64,000 bases of DNA from Daphnia carinata (GCF_022539665.2 NC_081336.1:558001-622000); one strand, 5' to 3'. Shown: positions 49,580-61,532, counted from the stretch's first letter. A program made the numbers and translations. The notes: generated by a model from the sequence alone, not told the origin.

Positions 49580-51123
49580 TCAACCCAAAGTAAGTGTATA
49601 ATTCAAACGTTTTAATGCAAATTGAAATTGAAATTTACTGCAAACTTGGACGTTTGCGGCCGACCCAGCGGCTGCGGGATTGAGTGCGTTACCACGGTAA
49701 CCGTCTGCCGCGATTCCTGCCGCATCTCGACCACCACCGATGAGCAAGAAATCGTACATGCAGGTGGCTGTAGTGACGCCATTCACCACAGCACTAATGC
49801 CAACTCTGGAGAGAAGGGCAGCAGCAGCGGTAGCTTGTGCGGTTGCATGAGCGGCTGTGGGAGGTGCGGTGGCAGCAGCCAATGTTGCTGCCGTAGCAGT
49901 AGCAATGTTAGCTTGGGCAACTGCTACTGCTGTTGTGGCTGTCGCGACTGCAATGGCGGCGGTAGCAGCGGCAGTGCTTGTCGGTATTGTAATAGAAAAG
50001 GCACTATGGTGACAGTACAAGCTGATAAGCATACTTCCGTTGCTCGCTAGACGTAAATAGATTTTTAATCATTTAAGGTGAAATTAATGGATATTCTTCT
50101 TTAGTAGGAATTGATTAGCAAAACTGATCCGTACCTGTCCTGAAAGCAGTTCAGTCCTGAAGCAAATGTTGTAGTTTTGGTTGTTGACTTGGCGGATGGT
50201 GGTAGTAGAGACGTCTTGCCAGTTAAATGATTTAACTTTATCTGAACTCGCGGTGCAGTATTGCAGGCAATCAGCAGGAGCTTAGGAAAACAATAAAGGT
50301 AACAGACGTAATTTATGTTAGTCGTTTTAGCTATGCTAATCTGAAAACCAGTGATGGCGTCTGTGAAGAAAGGTAGCACATAAATTTCGAATATTTAAAA
50401 GGCTAACAATTAAAGAGTTTTTGAACTCATTGACGCAGCAAACTTTCCCCAGGACGCAGGATCCACTTGGTTTGCCTCGAAACAGGGAACAGGCTGATCC
50501 TGGAACGCCAATTCCTGCTTCGCCGCTGGAAGACGTGCATCCGTCGAAGTCGTCGAGAGGACTATCGAAATTGGGATTGTAGGTAATAGGAATTCTGTTT
50601 GCTAAACTGTTAAAGGGCCTCCACGTATTCGCTGGAGTTAATCGGTTATTGAAGAGGACCGTGTTAATCAGATTGGTGCCCAAGCCACTGAGGGCCAAAC
50701 GTCCTTCCACTTTGTTGTTTTCTTCACGGAGATTGCCTGAATGTTAAATTATCAAGTTAATGCTTTGACACGGAGATAGTAATTTAGCTGAACTTGCCGT
50801 TAAGAAGGTATTTGCTGAACTGATTTCCGTGATATTTCCAATTGCTGGAAGGTGTACGCCATTCGTAAAGACTTTTTCTCTACGAAACGACGTTTGTAAT
50901 TGAAAACTCGTGACATTAACCGTTAACATTTCTTACCTAGAAACTGAGGATTCATCTGGTGGTAATGAAAATTCCAGCGATGTGGGGTAAGACCTAAGCC
51001 ATCGGTAAAGTATTCGTCCAATTGTTGGGTAATTGCTGACTGGGTTTCTTCGTTATCGCCGTGCCAACCTCGACAATTTTGCAACGTCAGAATGGTATAG
51101 ATTGATAGCCAGACTTTCTGCAT
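49580..51123 (-). pseudogene. CUB-domain secreted protein, decayed
   Basis: The first exon (51123-50937) has a signal peptide (MQKVWLSIYTILTLQ) and RWNFHYHQMNPQFLG. The second (50879-50798) reads WRTPSSNWKYHGNQFSKYLL. The third (from 50736) has NNKVEGRLALSGLGTNLIN and the Cys motif CSLFRGKPSGSCVLGKVCC. Further down come CLQYCTASSDKVKSFNWQD, NNQNYNICFRTEL, an Ala-rich linker, and TCMYDFLLIGGGRDAAG. The order matches arthropod CUB proteins. Exon 1 ends in phase 1 but exon 2 is only in frame with exon 3 when read from phase 0, so there is a one-base conflict. The middle CUB part is missing and the usual YCGN has become YRGN. Hence it is called a pseudogene, though a sequencing error near the A-run of exon 2 is possible. 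Confidence 0.6.
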
Positions 51124-51227
51124 TTTCCCTAGTTTAAAACTTGATTTCTTCCGCTTCTGTTTAAAAAACGTTGTATACTCCGACGTGGTTTATCAGCAAC
51201 TTGCGAAATATCGTGTAGCTTACTTCT

Positions 51228-51236
51228 CCTTATATA
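51228..51236 (-). promoter_or_regulatory. TATA box of the CUB gene
   Basis: TATATAAGG on the minus strand, 105 bases upstream of the ATG at 51123. Confidence 0.5.
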
Positions 51237-51599
51237 CTGGAGTGCATACGTATCGCCCGCTCGTCATCGTAAAACATCTCAGTAATAGATACGAAAAGAT
51301 GCTTGTGCCGAATGCATTGTCAACGAACAGACCTTATTTGACTTGGTCTAACCAAATTATGACTCTTGAGATTCATATTCCTCATCCTTGTAGATCGGCA
51401 CGATTTCTTGCATCCTTTTTACTGCGACTTACTGTTGAATATCGTTTGCGTTTAGCATTTTTTTCTTGTTTATATAGCTCAACCGTGAAGATTAGTTTGC
51501 CTTTCTGTTTTCAGATGAAGATGAGGAACGTTCCTTTTGAATTGAAAGCTAGAAAGTTAACAAAAGCTGGAAAAATTCTATCCATATAATATTAGAAAT

Positions 51600-52240
51600 T
51601 AAGAACGCTATCGGTAGAAACAAGCTTTCTAGTACCAGTACGCTGCCCTAACATTAAACTTACACTAAAAGTACACCGCTCTGTAAAGAATAAAAGCAAA
51701 GTTTTAAATCAATGGCAAAATTTTTATATTCCTGCGTGAAGCTTAAAATTAAAATACGGTTGTTTACAAACAAAATTATCCGCCAACACAATTGCACAAT
51801 TATTCAATATATTTCAAAACAGCTTGTCTAACTTATGTTCTCGGTAAAACACGAAATTGGTTGAAAATGATTATTAATAATCTTACGAATAAAAAAAACG
51901 TATTTATTGAATACAATATCCGTTCAAAAGTTGCAAATACCTAAATTGTAAAACTTGTATTTTTTATGGTTTGGATATTGGAAGTTTTTCGCTTGTTGAA
52001 GTTTTCTGTGTGTTATGTGTACAATTTTATTGTCACAAGGTCTTTTGATGTTTGAATGGTATATAGGTACTAGTTTGGTGGCAACTATTTCGTAATTTAT
52101 ACCCGTTGACATTAGCAGAACCTGTTTACATTTTATTATTGTAACATGTGTATTATGATCAACTGAGAAGCTTTTACATAATCATTTGAAACATTTTATT
52201 ACAACTCAAACATGTACACAATTGACACCAGAAACACTAA
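51600..52240. other. Stretch with no recognised gene
   Basis: AT-rich sequence without a supported reading frame or repeat. Confidence 0.5.
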
Positions 52241-52264
52241 CTATAGACACTAACTGAATTTTCA

Positions 52265-52334
52265 GTGACTATTGAGTGTCGAACCCTAATATTCAGCATA
52301 GCTTGCCGATGCTCAACCCTTGAGCTATAATCAC
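52265..52334 (-). other. tRNA-like sequence, outer inverted copy
   Basis: The 70-base unit has a 7-bp acceptor stem (GTGATTA/TAGTCAC), a D arm with GCTC, and an anticodon stem TCGGC/GCTGA around AAGCTAT (anticodon position GCT). Its inverted partner at 54195-54264 keeps the acceptor pairing with a different base. Confidence 0.5.
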
Positions 52335-52985
52335 ATACAAATTCTCTCTTTTTTACCTTGAGTCAACGCACAATAATATTGAGTAGTAAATGTATATCGT
52401 TTCGTCATACTATTGGTTAGTCTGCATTAATTGGGACAAGTGTCATAGCTTGTGTGTATAGCATCCGCCTACGATGGCAAATGACTAAGGTTCCAATCTA
52501 GTCAAAGGATATAAGTATCTGTAAGCTAACATTTTGAAATATATATATTTGTTGTGTCTCATATTATTGGAAATATGTTATAGATGACGATTCGCTATAT
52601 TATTAGTTAGTAAGATACATCGTCGTACAAGTAACATAGCATATATGTAAAGTGCCCGGCTGCGATGACAGTAAACTAAGGTTCAAACCCAGTCAAACGA
52701 AAAAAGCATCGACAATTAAGCAACGTTGTCAATTTAATATGTTTGTTGTGCCACATATTTTTGAAATTGTGTAATAGATAACAGGTAGCTAGACTATTTG
52801 TTATTCTATTCTTGAATGTATAAGTGTTATAGGTTATGTGTATAATGTCCGTCTGCGGTACCAGAAGACTTGAGTTTCAAATCCAGTCCAAGGATATAAG
52901 TATCTGCAAGCAATCATTTGTGTGATTTTCATTATTAAATGTGTAAATATGTTGTCTTTAATAGATTCAGAAAATCAGCTAAGGC

Positions 52986-53055
52986 GGTTCATGGCTCAGT
53001 GGTTGAGCATCGGCATTGTACGCCGAAGGTTAAGGGTTCAAGTCCCAAACGAATC
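52986..53055 (+). other. tRNA-like sequence, Thr(TGT)-like
   Basis: It has GGCTCAGTGGTTGAGC (D arm), stem TCGGC/GCCGA around loop ATTGTAC with T33, anticodon TGT and A37, and GGTTCAAGTCC (B box). The acceptor GGTTC/GAATC pairs over 5 bp, but the T stem pairs over only 3. It is the best candidate for a working tRNA in the cluster, still doubtful. Confidence 0.4.
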
Positions 53056-53556
53056 AAATGAATATGATTGTTTAAATTGAAACAAAATGTAAACAAATAT
53101 ATGCATTCAAATATATGAAGCACTACACAAATGTTTTCCAAATATTGGAATAGATGTGCATCACTACGATCTATCTAGAAAGAACTTAAGGCCTACGATT
53201 AAACTCCGTTGTAAGACATATCAGTTTCTAAATACTCGGTAAGTGAGAAACACAACTTATTTATTAAAATTTGTTGCTGGTTACGAGATTAACTGTTAGT
53301 AAAATATCCGTTCGCGTGCTTCGCACGAAGTTTCCCAACCCGACTGGCCCCGTGGAATCGTGACACCTGGGAAGTTTGGAAGCCTGTGGAATCGGAAACC
53401 TGACTGGGAATCGAACCAGGAACCTTCGAGTTGGGAAGCGGACGCCTTGCCTTTCTGGCATCTGCCCCCCTATATCCCCCCATTGGGATTTGGTTTTCTA
53501 TTGACTCGCGCTCACGATCACATTAATGTGTTGAAGTCTTAAACTTTATGGAAGTG

Positions 53557-53628
53557 TGACAAGTAGCTCAATGGTAGAGCATCAGCCTAGCAAGCTGATA
53601 TATGTGGGTTCGAATCCCATCTAAGTGC
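53557..53628 (+). other. tRNA-like sequence, Ala(AGC)-like
   Basis: Canonical D arm (GCTC-AATGGTA-GAGC), perfect anticodon arm TCAGC-CTAGCAA-GCTGA (anticodon AGC with T33 and A37) and T arm GTGGG-TTCGAAT-CCCAT. Only the acceptor stem (TGACAAG/CTAAGTG) is badly mismatched, which suggests a pseudogene or SINE head. Confidence 0.45.
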
Positions 53629-54194
53629 CATGAATAATGTAGTTACCTGTACTGATATGTCAATAATTTTATAAATATAATTGTTTGAAATCAACAAATT
53701 GATTTCTCAACCAGTATTACCATTTCAATTCTCAGCATTATTACTGCTTCAAGTAACGTCTTATGTATATAATTTTGGATGTAATTCCAATTATAATCAA
53801 TGTGTCTGCCTTTGGTATTGATGCATATCAATTGCAATGTTGGGAATCTTTAATTACCTGGTTGAACTCTAATGGGGATCGATCCCCATACATTCGCCTT
53901 ACGAAACCGATGCTCTACCGTTGAGCCATGAGTTACATTATACAGAAACCATTTTTGCAAGTAGTCTCAGGACATCCTATTTTACATATTCAATAAAATG
54001 GTAACCAATTGACCTATTGGCTTGGACTGGATACGAACCTCAGCCTTCTGCTTCCGTAGCCGGACACTCTACACATAAGCTATGACACTTATGCAACCGG
54101 TTATCAGATTGACATATACTATTGCGAGGCGACAAACATTGACTATACAAAATTATCGTGCATTGTTTAAAGGTATAAAAGAGAAAATTTGTAT

Positions 54195-54264
54195 GTGACT
54201 ATAGCTCAATGGTTGAGCATTGGCGAGCAATGCCGAATATCAGGGTTCGATACCCAATAGTTAC
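54195..54264 (+). other. tRNA-like sequence, outer inverted copy
   Basis: The 70-base unit has a 7-bp acceptor stem GTGACTA/TAGTTAC, D arm GCTC/GAGC, and anticodon stem TTGGC/GCCGA around GAGCAAT (anticodon position GCA). The T stem pairs over only three bases. Confidence 0.5.
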
Positions 54265-54559
54265 TGAGAATTAAAAGTAAAATCAGTTACAATTACATCA
54301 AAACGGATTGCAGTCCATTACTACTATGAAACATAAATTGATTATTCCAATGTCAACGGTGATTAATTACAAAATAATCCTTACCAAATTAGTACATACA
54401 ATTCTTAACAACGTGGAATGCAACCACAGGAACGAGAACAGATCTCAAAAATGCTATTCGTCCAGCGGCAGCAGCAGCAGTAAGAAAATTGTAAGCAGCG
54501 AATCAGAAAGAAGCAGAGGTAGCAAAATAAGAGATAAATTTTGCGTTTAAAAAAAAATA

Positions 54560-54965
54560 AGAAATTTATTTTCAATTCTCCACACAAATAAACGAATTTG
54601 CAACTTTTGAAAGGAAAAATAACCCTCTCAAAAGTTGCCGTCAACCAAGGCAGGGGGAGACACTGCCTTGTTTGACCCACCGGGGAGATTACCCGGTGCT
54701 TGGCTAAGAGAAGCCGGAAGAAGAGCCGAAGATTTGGAACATTTTTACAGGAGCGATTAACCTTTAATTCGGATTTGTGGGTAGCCACGTCGCCCTCCGT
54801 GAACACTTCATCGGACTAAGCGGACCTCCCACGTCCCCTTTCCGGCCAGAGCCCTCCAAACCTCGGTATATGTTATTTTTATATATACCGTACAGTAGGG
54901 GCATGACCCCCTACGGGCTTATTATGAGTCAAGGGGAAACGGGGCCACAGAAAGAAGGGAGCCCA
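54560..54965 (-). other. Hairpin-rich repeated element, copy C
   Basis: Same element as 19341-19690 in reverse orientation. In its terminal stem GCAACTTTTGA now pairs with TCAAAAGTTGC over 11 bp, where copies A and B have an 8-bp stem plus mismatches. The GTCAA...CTTGGTTGAC stem also differs in sequence but still pairs. CACCGGG/CCCGGTG and the CGGTATAT/ATATACCG pair are unchanged. It is not flanked by the coiled-coil gene, so the element occurs independently. Confidence 0.5.
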
Positions 54966-54984
54966 GATATGCACTTTAATTTCT

Positions 54985-55110
54985 TTATAAGAATACCATA
55001 ATGTGACGGAACGTAAATGGGCCATGGCAATTTCTGGCAACGCTTCCATCGGCTATCTGTTTCAAAACGCTCCTCCTCAACGAACTTAACCCTTTCCGAA
55101 CGGCTGCCAT
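54985..55110 (-). CDS. Possible first exon of a mitochondrial protein, truncated
   Basis: The 41-residue frame begins MAAVRKGLSSLRRSVLKQIA, basic and free of acids for the first 20 residues, like a mitochondrial targeting peptide. An AG acceptor (ttacatag) lies just before the ATG. The frame stops 20 bases before hairpin element copy C, which may have cut the gene off. The family is not recognised. Confidence 0.25.
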   Translation of the reverse strand: MAAVRKGLSSLRRSVLKQIADGSVARNCHGPFTFRHIMVFL

Positions 55111-55119
55111 TATGTATCT

Positions 55120-58100
55120 ATGTAAGGAAAATAAAAACATTAGTTAGCGTTATTTTTTGTTTCACTAACTTACAATAACCCAAAAGACTTCGGACAGGAG
55201 ATTTCGGGAGGCCCTTTTGAAGGCCAAACACTGTTCAACAGATATGGATGCAGTTGCGAATCAAGTTTGGAAACTAAATTCCTGTAAAAAGTAATACAAC
55301 ATGGGAAACTCAACTTATATGTTATATGTTCAATACATAACACTACCATTTGCTTTTTTCGTTAGAAATCAATGGAATCTTTCCATTGCTCCGCCATCGC
55401 ATTGCTATAAACGGGAATCCTCAATCCTGTAATGTTTTAAAATCATAGCTATATTATGACTCCTTTAAAATGTAAAAACAGTTCTAATACATATTAACAA
55501 CATCATACACTGTACATGGCACTGAAATATGTTCTTGGAGCTACACAAAACAAATCTACCACCCACCAACTTTTAGGATTTCTTAAGTTAGCTGTCAATA
55601 TAAGCATACCAAACAATTACTTTATTAATACAATAATGGTTTTGTCAAATACTTTACAAATCTTTTTCGAATCTTTCCAATGGAACTCAATGGCATTGAA
55701 TGTTTCTTTAACCATGAACTAGGAATATGCACAGCATCAAGAGTCACATTAAGCAAAGCCAGGTATCCAAAAAATGTTGTCAAGGGATTTTTTCATGCCA
55801 GTTAAATGTAAATTCGACAACAGTTTGGCTAACATTAGTAGTTGTTACGGAGCTGCATGTGAAAGCCAAAAACACTGGTCATAAGTTATTGTAAGCTTGT
55901 TTACGGAAAACCCACATTATCAGCAGAAAGAGCAGAAGTTCCAACTGCTTTCAATTAGAATCTTATTTCAGGGATTGACTTATTTATGAAGCACACTATT
56001 GGGCTGCTAATACAAGCCATACCTGAAGAAAAGAAAACATTATTTGACAGCACATAGAACCTGAAGGAAATAATGTGCGAATACTTTTACCATTTCCAAT
56101 GATTTCTTGTTCTTCGTTTTGAGAAATTTTCCCCAGCAATCTTGGTTGCTGAAGTCAGCACTTGTCTGAGACAATATAGATTCATCACAGTTGTTTAAAC
56201 TATCAGGAATTGTTTATAATTATTGAAGATTGCACTGATCACACACCTGTCTAGATTTCGACCAATACAAGCAGACAACAGTCAAATTCTTTGTGTTTTA
56301 GTTTTTTTTTTTTTACAGTCAAACTCGCCAATTACGAAACCGAAACTGAAGACGCTTGAGAACTTAATGATTTCCTCTCCTAACACTTACTATCATCATC
56401 AACTCCAGTCTTAAGAGGTGGCGCCTTAATTGTTTCGGTGTGGATTGTCACTAGATAGTAATACACGAATTCTGTTAATATCCCGATATAAGTGGCTAAC
56501 TAGAGAACAGAAGTTGAATATTAAAAGTGGTTAATAACGCTCTATAAAATAGTGAGAAATGACAATATTACATACATACATCTGTTGAAACCTAAACATT
56601 GCATACGTTAAATGAATCACGGTCACTGACATACATAGAAACATCATGAAATTTGTAATACATGTAACAAATTGCTTTACCCATTGCACCGTTGACGCCT
56701 CTCCAGTGAAGCTCAAAATTTTTCTTGCCAAGAGCTGCGAAATGCCCCGTCAACGTAGCCCAGTACCAAGTACCAATGAAGTTTCGATTAGCAAACATGA
56801 AATGCATTCTAAGGAAACGGCAACTAAATTTAAAGGAGGTATGGTGTACAGACACCCGCAGAAACTTGAATACCCATCCAACCATTTCGAAATTAAACAA
56901 AGCAACTCCCACCTACAAGATGAGAATGAAAAGCGACGGCAATATTATGTAAACACGAATTTTAAAACCACGTAATTTGAATAAAGACTGAGCTGCACTA
57001 GTTCTGTAGCCTCTCGTTCAATACATGCAATTATTTAACCTTGAATTTTGGACACGACCTGCAATTTTTTACCTTTAATTAGTGGATTGGTGAAAACCTT
57101 AATGTGGCTGGACTCAGACGGTAGACGACGGCTTATGAACATGACGTCCTTCGTGGGAGCGGGTGGCCAGGTAGCGAATCTTTCACGTCACAAGACCAGC
57201 CATAGTATACTTGTCGTTGAATGTTAGTACTTTGCTGCACATACCTATATGAAATAGAAAATCAAACACCAGATTAACGAACAAATTTACATGTTACTGG
57301 GGAGTAAAAAAGCAAGTTATCAATCCTGAATCAATAAGACCGAAGCACTAATGCCCCATTAAAACCTCGTGCAAAAGTACAACTACTATCAACAAAACTT
57401 AACACTTCAGTCTATAGTTACAATCAGCGTAACAAAACTAAATAAAAAGCATCATTTCCCTGGAATATGTAACTAAGAAATCCGATGCTCCAATCATGCA
57501 GATAGCTCATATTAGCTGTTGCTTGTGGAACACAATTGCAGACAGTCACGGATAATATTTAACATCAAAATAAAAAAACATACTAAACCATGAAAATGAC
57601 TTGCGCTACAATACCCAATTGGGGAGAAATCAACGGTAGGCAAGGGCTGTATCGACAGCGTGTTGCAGTCCAGCAAAACACACAGCAGTCACACAACACC
57701 CATGACCTTGCAGTGCTTTTCACCAACTGAATTCGGGCGATGTTCTCTCAGTTACGCATTTCCTATCCCCACAGACAATAAAGGGAGAGGCGAACAAACT
57801 AACCTTGACATCTAATTGCTTTTTCCTCGACTTTCTAGAGAGAACGTGCGTGAAAGCTCATCCATCCCCTACCTTTGGAAGAAACAAAAATTGTTATTGG
57901 GAAAGTTGATTCCACGCCGAATATATTTGCAGACCTCACTGTGGATTGTTGTCTGGAGGAAAAGCCAATTGGCTCTCGATGAAACGAAACGATGGCGTTA
58001 CACTATTAAATGTCATTAATCTCCAACTATGTTAAGACGAACGTTTCAAATGCAAAATTTCAATGAACAGAGAGATCCTACATCACCAAACAACCACTAT

Positions 58101-58860
58101 GAAGTGCTCAAAATCGTTGAACCTTGAAAAACCACCCTGCGAATCTGTCCAAAGCAAAGGATGTGAAGCTCGTTTGCCAGTTGTTCACCTAAAATAAAAC
58201 TGAGACATAAACTTGTTAACTATGAATTCTGTACCTGGGAAAAATATGTTTGCAAAAAATAAGATTAATATTCAAACTAAATAATTCTTCACACAATAAA
58301 AACAAAAAAAGTGATAGATTTTAATTCTCAAACGCATAACGTTCTATTGGATCACTCTCGCGATGTTTATCATGTCCTTGAAACATTTCTTCTGCACGAA
58401 TGAACAAACATTGCCAAGAACCCGGAATTTTTTGTTAACAAAAATTCAGACAGTTTCACTGTCATCTTTTTAGCTTTGAACTGGAACACTCAACGATTTT
58501 CATTACACGTTCGTTATAATTCCCTACAAGAAAGAAGGGAATTGGCGAAACAGTTGGCGAAGCACTCGGGCAGGATACAGCAGCAGTAAGATAGCAATAA
58601 AAAGAAAAGACTAGAACAAGAACGAGAAGAGGGAAATGAAACAGATGTGAAGCTGTCCGGCAATCATCGTTTCACTTTATGCTGCCCAAAAGATTACGAA
58701 AAAGCACAACACTCCAATCGTTAGGTTACTTAAATACGAAGAGTTAAACTCGCAAATAGGAATCGCGATTGAATTCCTTGTCCCTTTAACTGTTTTCAAT
58801 TCCAAAAAACAAAAAAAAAAACTACCGAAAGCAAAAACAAAGGAAGCGTTAGCGATCCTT
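55120..58860. other. Stretch with no supported gene
   Basis: AT-rich sequence. Two unassigned open pieces on the minus strand are worth naming: about 56912-56690 (FANRNFIGTWYWATLTGHFA, ending at a gtaaag donor) and about 57168-57045 (DVMFISRRLPSESSHIKVF). I recognise neither. The 57778-57860 block is related to 39503-39600. The Rabex-5 3' UTR should occupy the right end. Confidence 0.4.
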
Positions 58861-58868
58861 TCGAGTGG

Positions 58869-61325
58869 TTAGTTGGTGGGTGGAGGTTGTTGGCCAGTGG
58901 GGGAAATGTTGTCGCAGGGAATACACGGAATGATACGGCCTTGAACAGTCAGCGAAAGGGAATTGAAAGGGTCATCGTCGGCATTCTCCAGATTGTTTGG
59001 CTCTCCAGAGGACGAGCAATTTATCGACAATTCATTAAGAGCAAACAGATCGAGTTCCTGGAGTGATCCGTCCTGAAGACTGTCGGCCACTCGGGCATGC
59101 TTATGTGATGGCGGCTGCCCCCCGGGAGCAACCACGGCGGCACTGGCCGGGACGAGATGTTCTAAATTAGGTGATATCGATTCCACCAACGGAGGAAGAG
59201 GCGATTCTGAATTGATTTTATGAGGGAGTAATGGGGGAGGCAACAACTTGAGGGTATCGCTCTCTTCGGGCTGCACCTCATCGGGTTTGACCGGGGCTCG
59301 TTTGCCCCGAATCTGGACGGGAAAGCTTTGCAAACATTCGCCCACTTCCTTGCTCATACATTCCTGTGTCAAAAATGTGTAATAAACAACAGTGATAACA
59401 AGAACGAACGATAAAACGCAGGAGCTTAAAATCTTACGTTGAAGGATTCCATATCATTTTTAAGCTCAAGTATTTGCTGTTGTAGATTTATCTGCTTGTG
59501 TCGGAGCTCCGACAGTGTCGACATGTTTTGGTACATGAGTCGCAACCCCTGAGAATGAAACATGTTTCCAGGCAATCGATTAACAAAAATTTGATGAAAT
59601 TTCTTCAATACCTCAGACACCATAACACCGGCTTGAAGTGACGCAAAAGGGATGGACTTGCCACTCATGTAACGATCAAATTCATCGCTTGACAGACCCA
59701 GTGAATCGCTCGTCAGGTTTTCTAAAAAGGACACTGCGCAACACTGCCGGGGAAACCGCCCAATAAAAGGGGGCAAATCGTTATACACTAATTAACGTGA
59801 ATTATAATGGAAAATAAAATACCAAATTGGTAAAGTAGTATCCACCTTCGCCCTGAAGCAATCGACCAGGGGCGGCAAATCTACATGGTAATAGGTTGGC
59901 GTAAAAAAAAAAAAAAAAAACTTTTTTTTTAAAAAAGAATGAGTCTTCTTATCGCGTGTACCTTGTGATGAAATTGAGATTGGAATGGATGCGTGGTGGA
60001 TTTGCACGCAAGACAACGTAAATGAGTGCCGGTAGGAAATCGTCGGCACTCACCGGTTGCGAGCTGTGAACGGTTGATGAAGGTGGCTCCTCTTTATCAT
60101 TCACGTCATTCTCCTTTAGTTCTCCAGTTTGGCCTTGGTCGCTATTATTACACTCTTCAGTGCGTGTTTTTGATTGATGAGCATTTGAACTGTTGGACAA
60201 CCCAAGCATTTCAAAGACCAACTTGCTGCAATTTATAATAGAAGCTAGTTTGTCCTGAGGTGCTCTTTGGCCGTCCATTTCAATGAGATCTAAAAATAAC
60301 TCGTTTAGAATTCAGACGTTTGTTTAATTGGATAAAACGTACGCGTGATGGCCTTTTCGAGAATGTCACGCACTTTCGAATCGAGCTCGTTAATTCGGCA
60401 GTCAAGAAGCGGAGCCGATATCCAATTCAAACTGCGGATACGCTTCTGAACGGCCAAATCACGCTCTTCGTCATCGCAGTTTGGGGGGCAAAAGAGTTTT
60501 TTGTACAACAATCGCGTCAAATAGCGCTCGCTATGATCCAATAGAGATTCCATGGAGCTGCTGGTCATATCTGTTTCAGAAACGTCATTATTATTCGAAA
60601 ATTGAATAAAATAAAGGCCAAATACATGCCTAAGAACCCTGAATGAGTTTTCAGCTTTTCATCAAATACTTGGTAGATGTTGTGAACCCTGTCAGATATT
60701 TCAATTGGAGTGAGGACACCTGAAGATACTAAACGATCCAATTTATCAGCTTGCACTCTCAAGAAACTGTAGGCGTGATGGGCAGCATTTTGAGGTAGTG
60801 TTTGAAGGAACTGATCCAGTTCTACGATTGACGTGTGGGATTCTGGACTCAAGGCTCTTCTGTCTCGAGACTTTGGGCTCCCCACACCTTTTGTGGGTGT
60901 CTTACGGAAGAGGGATTTTACAGCTGTCGTCCTCACTTCCTGATTGTGTCGTTTCTTTTCTTCAAACCTGGAAAAGCCATGACGAGGGAGCGTAGAAGAG
61001 TTCTGCTCGGGTTTGTTGAAAAAAGTGCTGGCATCGCTCATTGACCTTTCAACTCTAGAAATAATAATTTTTTCATTAATTTACTGGTGAATGACGGGTG
61101 GTATCCCACGTACTTCCTGCTTATCGAACCAGATGGTGAAGCGGCAAAGGCATCTTGATGTTGCTGTCTCTGTAGGAAATATTCCTTATAGCATTTTGAA
61201 CAGTATCCTTGCCACGCGATATTTCCAAAAAACCCACAACCTGTCTTGCACATTAAATCAGACTGAGGAATGTGAAGTTTAGGGCCATGTCCCGAACGAG
61301 ACGAACGACTGCCTCCCGACTCCAT
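58869..61325 (-). CDS. RABGEF1: Rab5 GDP/GTP exchange factor, Rabex-5
   Basis: Guanine-nucleotide exchange factor for Rab5-class GTPases on early endosomes, also a ubiquitin binder. Exons 61325-61114, 61054-60630, 60570-60343, 60289-59962, 59880-59823, 59743-59612, 59548-59438 and 59363-58869 join to 662 residues. An A20-type zinc finger is at 26-45 (C-x3-C-x11-C-x2-C). A basic linker and helical region lead to the VPS9 domain (about 225-460) with [45 protein letters not shown] and GYYFTNL. The Asp, Pro, Tyr and Thr residues needed for exchange are present. The Ser/Glu-rich insert before SADDF is longer than in human. Exon 2 ends at a GC donor (gcatgt). The C-terminal tail is Pro-rich and variable. 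The start follows an acceptor (tttgtag) one base before the ATG, so a 5' UTR intron is likely. Confidence 0.93.
59549..59611 (-). other. 63-base in-frame intron of Rabex-5
   Basis: It is bounded by gtattg and ttctcag, is a multiple of three and contains no stop codon. Removing it joins AGVMVSE to GLRLMYQN, which matches the family. Retaining it would add 21 residues. Confidence 0.65.
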
Positions 61326-61326
61326 T

Positions 61327-61532
61327 CTACAAAAGAATTAGACAATGACATTATTATCTAGGACATTTATTTTAGAATCACGTACTTTGTTGCCTAATAG
61401 AGAGCGACGAAAAATTATGCAAGCATGAGAGTGTGTTGACGTTTTAACAATACAAAGGAAGAAATAAATGAAGGAAAAAAAAAAGAAGGGGAAAATCCTT
61501 GTGGTACCGTTTAATTTGATGCCTCTACTCAC
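61327..61532 (-). other. Probable 5' UTR intron of Rabex-5
   Basis: A donor gtgagt at 61532-61527 and an acceptor ttttgtag just before the start codon bound 206 bases without coding signal. The upstream non-coding exon would start at 61533 and run toward a TATATATA at 61828-61835. Confidence 0.5.

Larger units (their letters stand above)
52190..54300. repeat. Cluster of about ten tRNA-like sequences
   Basis: tRNA-like units with D-arm-like and B-box-like motifs lie at about 52265 (-), 52439 (+), 52630 (+), 52822 (+), 52986 (+), 53399 (-), 53557 (+), 53871 (-), 54020 (-) and 54195 (+). The outermost two are reverse-complement relatives that share flanking sequence (the AGAGAATTTGTATGTGA-type block), so the cluster is bounded by an inverted pair. 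Several units have good anticodon stems but poor acceptor or T stems. Confidence 0.6.

Noticed and set aside
49622-50050. 142-codon plus-strand Cys/Ser-rich frame
   Set aside because: It is the antisense of the Ala-rich linker of the decayed CUB gene.
53264-53542. Overlapping 60-65-codon frames on both strands
   Set aside because: They run through a tRNA-like unit; such units often give chance open frames.
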